This document shows positions 6,109 through 9,545 of a stretch of 9,545 nucleotides of DNA, one piece after another. Numbering within the stretch: position 1 is the stretch's first letter; each line of letters begins with the position of its first letter. The stretch is from NCBI GenBank assembly GCA_030431165.1, contig JAUIJQ010000083.1:1-9545 (forward strand). The letters are read 5' to 3'. The position numbers and the translations under genes were made by a program. The notes beneath the pieces were generated by a model, which worked only from the letters and a program-made list of their open reading frames with translations, was not told the DNA's origin and did no database searches. Source of the stretch: Rhodothermia bacterium (GTDB taxonomy: Bacteria > Bacteroidota > Rhodothermia > Rhodothermales > JABDKH01).

Positions 6109-7137
6109 ATGAAAGCGGTCTGTCTTGAAAAGGTGGGTGCCCCGCTCGCTGAGCGCGAGCTGGCAGATCCCGTCCCGGCGCATAACGACGTCGTCGTGCG
6201 CACAACCGCCGCGGGTATATGTCACTCTGATGCCCACTACCGGGCCGGTGCTTCCTCAGTGGGCGCGTTGCCGCTCGCCCTCGGGCATGAGGTCGCGGGT
6301 GTGGTTGAGCAGGTCGGTTCCAACGTGCCGGCCAATCGCGTGGGCACGCGTGTGGCACTCCATTACCTCGTTGGATGCGGTGATTGTGAAATGTGCCGGT
6401 CAGGGCGCGAGGCTTTCTGCGAGCACGTCGAGATGCTCGGCAAGAATCGCAACGGTGGTTATGCACAACGCGTGGTCGTTCCGGCCGGCAACGCGATTCC
6501 GGTTCCGGACTCGGTTGATGATGCGGTTGCGGCGATCATGATGTGCTCGACCTCAACGGCGCTGCATGCATTGCGCCGTGCCGGATTTCGTCCGGGTGAG
6601 TCAGTGGCTGTATTCGGCTGTGGTGGGCTCGGCATGTCGGCGATTCTGCTTGCAACCGCGCTTGGTGCCGGGCCCATCTTTGCTGTAGACATCTCGTCGG
6701 CAAAGCTCGACCGGGCCGCTTCACTTGGCGCGCATCCGGTGAATCCGAACGAGCACGATGCCGCAAATGCAATTCGTGCGGCAACCGGCCGGCGCGGGGT
6801 TGACATCTCTCTCGATTTTGTAGGTCGCCCTGTGACCGTTGATGCGTGTATCCGGGCGACGGGTGTTCAGGGTCGGGCCGCGATGGTGGCACTTATGGAT
6901 GTGCCGGCACCCATCTATACGTACCGGGATCTCATCGCGCGCGAGATTTCTGTTATTGGCGTCTCTGATCATCTTAAACAAGATGCCGAAGATGCACTCA
7001 GCCTTGCGGCGGACGGGCTCCTGCACCTGTCTGATATGATTACTCGGCGAGTGCCGCTCAGCGCCCCGGCGATCAACCAGGTTCTGGATGGGCTGGAATC
7101 GGGGACGACCGATGTGCGGGTTGTGATTGAGCCGTAG
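6109..7137 (+). CDS. Zinc-dependent medium-chain alcohol dehydrogenase, NAD-type
   Basis: A 342-residue cytoplasmic MDR-family oxidoreductase, expected to convert an alcohol and the matching aldehyde or ketone using NAD(H). Catalytic zinc ligands are Cys38 (ICHSD), His60 with Glu61 (GHE) and Cys146. Structural zinc is held by Cys90, Cys93, Cys96 and Cys104 in the usual four-cysteine lobe. The Rossmann fold starts at VFGCGGLG (168-175), and Asp194 at the end of the second strand (AVDIS) favours NAD over NADP. Length and domain order are normal for microbial alcohol dehydrogenases. The start is ATG 6109 with GGAG four bases upstream. It is divergent from the dipeptidase gene and followed 41 bp later by tRNA-Pro in the same direction, with no terminator seen between them. 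The substrate cannot be told; the gene has no obvious pathway partner in the window. Confidence 0.92.
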   Translation: MKAVCLEKVGAPLAERELADPVPAHNDVVVRTTAAGICHSDAHYRAGASSVGALPLALGHEVAGVVEQVGSNVPANRVGTRVALHYLVGCGDCEMCRSGREAFCEHVEMLGKNRNGGYAQRVVVPAGNAIPVPDSVDDAVAAIMMCSTSTALHALRRAGFRPGESVAVFGCGGLGMSAILLATALGAGPIFAVDISSAKLDRAASLGAHPVNPNEHDAANAIRAATGRRGVDISLDFVGRPVTVDACIRATGVQGRAAMVALMDVPAPIYTYRDLIAREISVIGVSDHLKQDAEDALSLAADGLLHLSDMITRRVPLSAPAINQVLDGLESGTTDVRVVIEP

Positions 7138-7141
7138 CGCG

Positions 7142-7170
7142 GGGACAAAATCCTTACTCGTTCGTAAATT
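7142..7170 (+). promoter_or_regulatory. Candidate promoter of tRNA-Pro
   Basis: GGGACA at 7142-7147 and TAAATT at 7165-7170 are separated by exactly 17 bases. Each matches the sigma-70 type hexamer in four of six positions. Predicted transcription would begin near 7177, two bases before the mature tRNA. The spacing and position support it; the match itself is modest. Confidence 0.45.
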
Positions 7171-7178
7171 GCGGTCCT

Positions 7179-7252
<74 letters not shown>

Positions 7253-7260
7253 CACGTACT

Positions 7261-7296
7261 GCCCATCCGGCATGAGCCGGGTGGGCATTGTTGTAT
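7261..7296 (+). terminator. Rho-independent-type terminator of tRNA-Pro
   Basis: GCCCATCCGGC (7261-7271) pairs with GCCGGGTGGGC (7276-7286) over 11 bp with a single T-G pair and an ATGA loop. ATTGTTGTAT follows at 7287-7296, a T-rich but broken tail. The hairpin lies nine bases behind the tRNA and ends 11 bases before the kinase ATG. Confidence 0.8.
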
Positions 7297-7297
7297 C

Positions 7298-8434
7298 ATG
7301 CGGAGTCAACCACCTGCAAGACGCATACAGGCTTTGGAAGTCAACTCACCGACGGGGCACGACAAACAGCTCCTCAGCTACTTCGAGGCGTTTGCCGGTA
7401 TTGCGCAGAGCGCCGTGGTAGGCGTGGACGCCGGGGGCATCATCCAATTTGCATCGGGTGCCGCTGAGCAGATGTTTGGTAGAGACGAGGGCACACTGTT
7501 GGGCGAGCCCGTCGTCTCGTTCTTCGGTGCGTCAGAAGCGTCTGGCCTCAGCAAGGTCATCCAGGCAGCAGTTGCAGGACAGATTGTTGAAACGGCCAGA
7601 ATCTTCCAGAGTCGCTCGACCAGAAACGTGCGGGAGGTAGTCGCCGGTCCTGTTGTAATCGACGGCAGCGCCGGCGCCGTACTCGGCATTCGGGATGTGA
7701 CGGCGCGCGTGCGGGCCGAGGCTGCTGTCAGGGAAACAGAGGCACAGCTTCGCGGACTCGCCCGCCGCTTGCAGGACGCCCAGGAGGTAGAACGGAAGCG
7801 CCTTGCGCGGGAAGTACATGACGTGCTGGGTCAGGCATTGACCGCCCTGCGACTGGACATCCGGCGAATAAGAAACGCCGTTGCAGGTGACGGAAGTGAA
7901 TCCGCCGGCGCAACGCGCGATGGCGTTCACACCCAGATAGTTGAAGCTGAACAGCTGGTTGAGCAGACTATCCGAACGGTTCGTCGCATCTCGCATGATT
8001 TGCGACCCGCTGTGCTTGATCACTTCGGACTTGCCGCCGCGCTCGAGTGGTACTGCGAGGAGTTTCAGGAGCGATCGAAGATTGAATGCCTGTTTCGCGA
8101 CGACACGTCGGGTCGATTTGCCGCGGCCGACGACAACCTCGCCACGGCGCTCTTCCGCATAACGCAGGAGGCACTGACAAACGTTGTTCGTCACGCGAAT
8201 GCAGGAAATGTTGCCGTCATTCTGTCCCGGAGTGATTCGGGCGAAATCCGGCTTACCATTGAAGACGACGGTGTCGGGATCGGCGACGAGGACCTCCGCG
8301 CCTCAGGGTCGCTGGGGCTGCTGAATATGGAGGAACGGATGGTCCCGTGGGCGGGGCGCGTTTCCGTAGGCGACCGAGAGGCCGGCGGCACGATTGTCAC
8401 CGTTCGGGTTCAGGAACCCCAACAGAACGGATAA
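7298..8434 (+). CDS. Soluble PAS-domain sensor histidine kinase, NarX/DegS-type (HisKA_3)
   Basis: A 378-residue cytoplasmic sensor kinase; no membrane segment is visible. A PAS domain covers about 27-137 (AVVGVDAGGIIQFAS at 39-53 opens its core) and probably senses an internal signal, but no cofactor-binding residue can be named. A helical linker (138-165) leads to the HisKA_3 dimerisation domain, ERKRLAREVHDVLGQ, with phospho-acceptor His174. The ATPase domain has the N box EALTNVVRHA (Asn295), the G1 box DDGVGI (323-328) and a G2-like GSLGLLNMEER (337-347). The kinase should autophosphorylate and pass phosphate to the NarL-type regulator encoded 58 bp downstream. ATG 7298 is the chosen start, 11 bases past the tRNA terminator stem and without a Shine-Dalgarno sequence; TTG at codon 13 would also keep every domain. 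The start is therefore less sure than the function. Confidence 0.92.
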   Translation: MRSQPPARRIQALEVNSPTGHDKQLLSYFEAFAGIAQSAVVGVDAGGIIQFASGAAEQMFGRDEGTLLGEPVVSFFGASEASGLSKVIQAAVAGQIVETARIFQSRSTRNVREVVAGPVVIDGSAGAVLGIRDVTARVRAEAAVRETEAQLRGLARRLQDAQEVERKRLAREVHDVLGQALTALRLDIRRIRNAVAGDGSESAGATRDGVHTQIVEAEQLVEQTIRTVRRISHDLRPAVLDHFGLAAALEWYCEEFQERSKIECLFRDDTSGRFAAADDNLATALFRITQEALTNVVRHANAGNVAVILSRSDSGEIRLTIEDDGVGIGDEDLRASGSLGLLNMEERMVPWAGRVSVGDREAGGTIVTVRVQEPQQNG

Positions 8435-8492
8435 CCGGACAAACGACCAGCCCAGACAAGACGGACCGCCCCGAACAAATCGATAGCTCAGC

Positions 8493-9125
8493 ATGATCAA
8501 AGTACTCGTTGCAGACGACCACGCGATCGTTCGAAAGGGACTGGTCCAGATCATTTCGGATACACTCGACATCCAGGTGGCTGATGAAGCTGCCTCGGCT
8601 GAAGAAGTCTTTGCGACCACCCGGGCCAAAACCTTCGATGTTATCGTGCTCGATCTGGATCTCGGCGAAGACAGCGGACTCGAGGTGCTTCGCGTGCTGT
8701 CATCCGAAAAGCCTGACCTTCCCGTGCTCATTCTGAGTGTGCACCCGGAAGAGCAGTACGCGGTCAGGTTACTGCAGGCGGGCGCGGCCGGGTATCTGAA
8801 CAAAGACAGTGCGCCCGACCGTCTGGTTGCCGCCATCCGGAGGGTTGCCGAGGGCCGACGGTATGTAAGTCCGTTGGTCGCCGAAGGCTTGCTGGACGCG
8901 CTTGAGCACAACACGGCCGGACTGCCCCACGAGCGCCTGTCGGAGCGCGAGTTTCAGGTACTGCGCCTTATCGCGTCGGGCAAGACGGTAACCGAGATCG
9001 GCGACATGCTTTCGCTCAGTGTCAAGACAATCAGCACGTATCGGACCCGCGTGCTGGAGAAGCTGAGTTTGTCGAACAACGCTGAGCTGACGCGCTATGC
9101 GATCGAGCACAACCTTGTGCAGTAG
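8493..9125 (+). CDS. NarL/FixJ-family response regulator with LuxR-type DNA-binding domain
   Basis: A 210-residue transcription regulator. The receiver domain (1-120) has the acidic pair Asp8-Asp9, phospho-acceptor Asp54 in VLDLDLG, Ser82 as the conserved hydroxyl residue and Lys104. The LuxR-type helix-turn-helix lies at about 148-205, with LSEREFQVLRLIASG opening it and SVKTISTYRTRVLEKL (176-191) forming the recognition part. Phosphorylation by the preceding kinase should promote dimerisation and DNA binding. The 58-bp gap to the kinase (8435-8492) contains no terminator, so both are probably one transcript. The ATG start has no visible Shine-Dalgarno sequence. Its targets are unknown; dps immediately downstream and the pair's own promoter are the obvious ones to test. 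Length and all key residues are normal for the family. Confidence 0.95.
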   Translation: MIKVLVADDHAIVRKGLVQIISDTLDIQVADEAASAEEVFATTRAKTFDVIVLDLDLGEDSGLEVLRVLSSEKPDLPVLILSVHPEEQYAVRLLQAGAAGYLNKDSAPDRLVAAIRRVAEGRRYVSPLVAEGLLDALEHNTAGLPHERLSEREFQVLRLIASGKTVTEIGDMLSLSVKTISTYRTRVLEKLSLSNNAELTRYAIEHNLVQ

Positions 9126-9146
9126 GCGGTTGATGCTGATGGGGCG

Positions 9147-9165
9147 GGGTCGGGTAATCCGACTC
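9147..9165 (+). terminator. Possible hairpin after the response regulator gene
   Basis: Bases 9147-9153 pair with 9159-9165 over 7 bp with one G-T pair and a GTAAT loop, 22 bases after the regulator's stop. No T-run follows, so it may be a weak terminator, an RNA-end protector or part of a larger control structure before dps. Confidence 0.35.
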
Positions 9166-9183
9166 GTCACGCTGCGCATGAAA

Positions 9184-9201
9184 TGTAGGACGACGCCTAC
9201 A
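9184..9201. promoter_or_regulatory. Inverted repeat in the regulator-dps gap, possible operator or hairpin
   Basis: TGTAGG at 9184-9189 and CCTACA at 9196-9201 form a perfect 6-bp inverted repeat around a 6-base centre. It lies about 117 bases before the dps start. Half-sites of this length and spacing would suit a dimeric regulator, including the NarL-type protein encoded just upstream, but no second copy was seen elsewhere in the window. Confidence 0.35.
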
Positions 9202-9317
9202 CGATACCCGGTACGAGTCTGACCACTGCCGCCGGATGGCTCTTATCGTCGGCTTCCACTACGGTTACGACTTTGGAGCATAGTCCGTCGAACAGATCAG
9301 TTGAATCACAAGCACAG

Positions 9318-9545
9318 ATGAGCCAGACCGTACAGAAGCAGAAAGAAGCAATCCAGAACAGCCGGCCAATCGCGGTGCGCTCAATAGAGGATAATCCGGT
9401 CGGATTGTCCAGGGATGCAGTGGAGCGAACGATCCCGATGCTCGACCAGCACGTGGCTTCGCTCTTTACGTTGTTTCACCAGTATCAGAAGCACCACTGG
9501 TTGGTGTTCGGTCCCCAGTTCCGGGATCTACACATCTACCTCGAA
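9318..9545 (+). CDS. dps: Dps ferritin-like DNA-protection protein, N-terminal part (cut by window end)
   Basis: Seventy-six codons are present, about half of a typical Dps of 150-180 residues. Dps forms a 12-subunit shell that oxidises and stores iron and can bind DNA, guarding against peroxide damage. The family signature is clear: KHHWLVFGPQFRDLHIYLE at 58-76, with ferroxidase-site His60, then His72 twelve residues later and Glu76 four further on, in the positions of the conserved His/His/acidic ligands. The first 20 residues carry several Lys and Arg with polar residues, as in Dps proteins whose tail touches DNA. ATG 9318 is chosen because it gives a normal N-terminus; no Shine-Dalgarno sequence is seen. 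It follows the response regulator by 192 bp in the same direction, with hairpins between, so it probably has its own promoter. Confidence 0.92.
   Translation, partial: MSQTVQKQKEAIQNSRPIAVRSIEDNPVGLSRDAVERTIPMLDQHVASLFTLFHQYQKHHWLVFGPQFRDLHIYLE

Noticed and set aside
9178..9222. A 14-codon open frame before dps as a leader peptide
   Set aside because: It has no ribosome site, no codon bias suggesting attenuation, and a frame this short is expected by chance.

Overview
The window reads as an ordinary, gene-dense stretch of chromosome from a Gram-negative bacterium. It has an outer-membrane TonB-dependent receptor, a lipobox lipoprotein and moderately high GC (roughly high fifties to 60 percent by eye). 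Shine-Dalgarno sequences are weak or absent in front of most starts, and three starts are GTG. Weak SD use together with TonB receptors, a NarL-type two-component pair and Dps would fit a Bacteroidota/Rhodothermota-like lineage. That placement is inference from style, not from a marker gene.

Layout. 1-1142 (+): the C-terminal end of an unidentified protein built of tetrapeptide repeats, joined by a 4-bp GTGA stop/start overlap to a polytopic flippase-like membrane protein. 1139-1996 (-): a YpfJ-type membrane-anchored zinc metallopeptidase whose stop codon overlaps that of the membrane protein at a shared CTAG. 1997-2137: a divergent promoter region. 2138-4282 (+): a 714-residue TonB-dependent receptor. 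4292-6024 (-): a two-gene unit in which a VanX-like D-Ala-D-Ala dipeptidase lipoprotein is followed, again through a GTGA overlap, by a DEDDh 3'-5' exonuclease with an ExoX-type C-terminal domain. 6025-6108: a second divergent promoter region holding a perfect 12-bp tandem duplication. 6109-7137 (+): a zinc-dependent medium-chain alcohol dehydrogenase. 7179-7252 (+): tRNA-Pro(CGG) with a candidate promoter in front and a clear hairpin behind. 7298-9125 (+): a soluble PAS histidine kinase and its NarL/FixJ-type response regulator. 9318-9545 (+): the first 76 codons of a Dps ferritin-like protein, cut by the window end.

How the genes work together. The kinase and regulator form one phosphorelay. 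The adjoining dps, an iron-storage and DNA-protection protein, is a natural candidate target, but nothing in the sequence proves it. The dipeptidase and exonuclease are translationally coupled although one works on peptidoglycan precursors or turnover products outside the cytoplasm and the other on nucleic acid inside it. I found no convincing new multi-gene system, CRISPR array, insertion sequence, prophage or attachment site. The points most worth following are the tetrapeptide-repeat protein running off the left edge, the tandem duplication in the 6.1-kb divergent promoter, and the kinase start placed almost directly behind a tRNA terminator.
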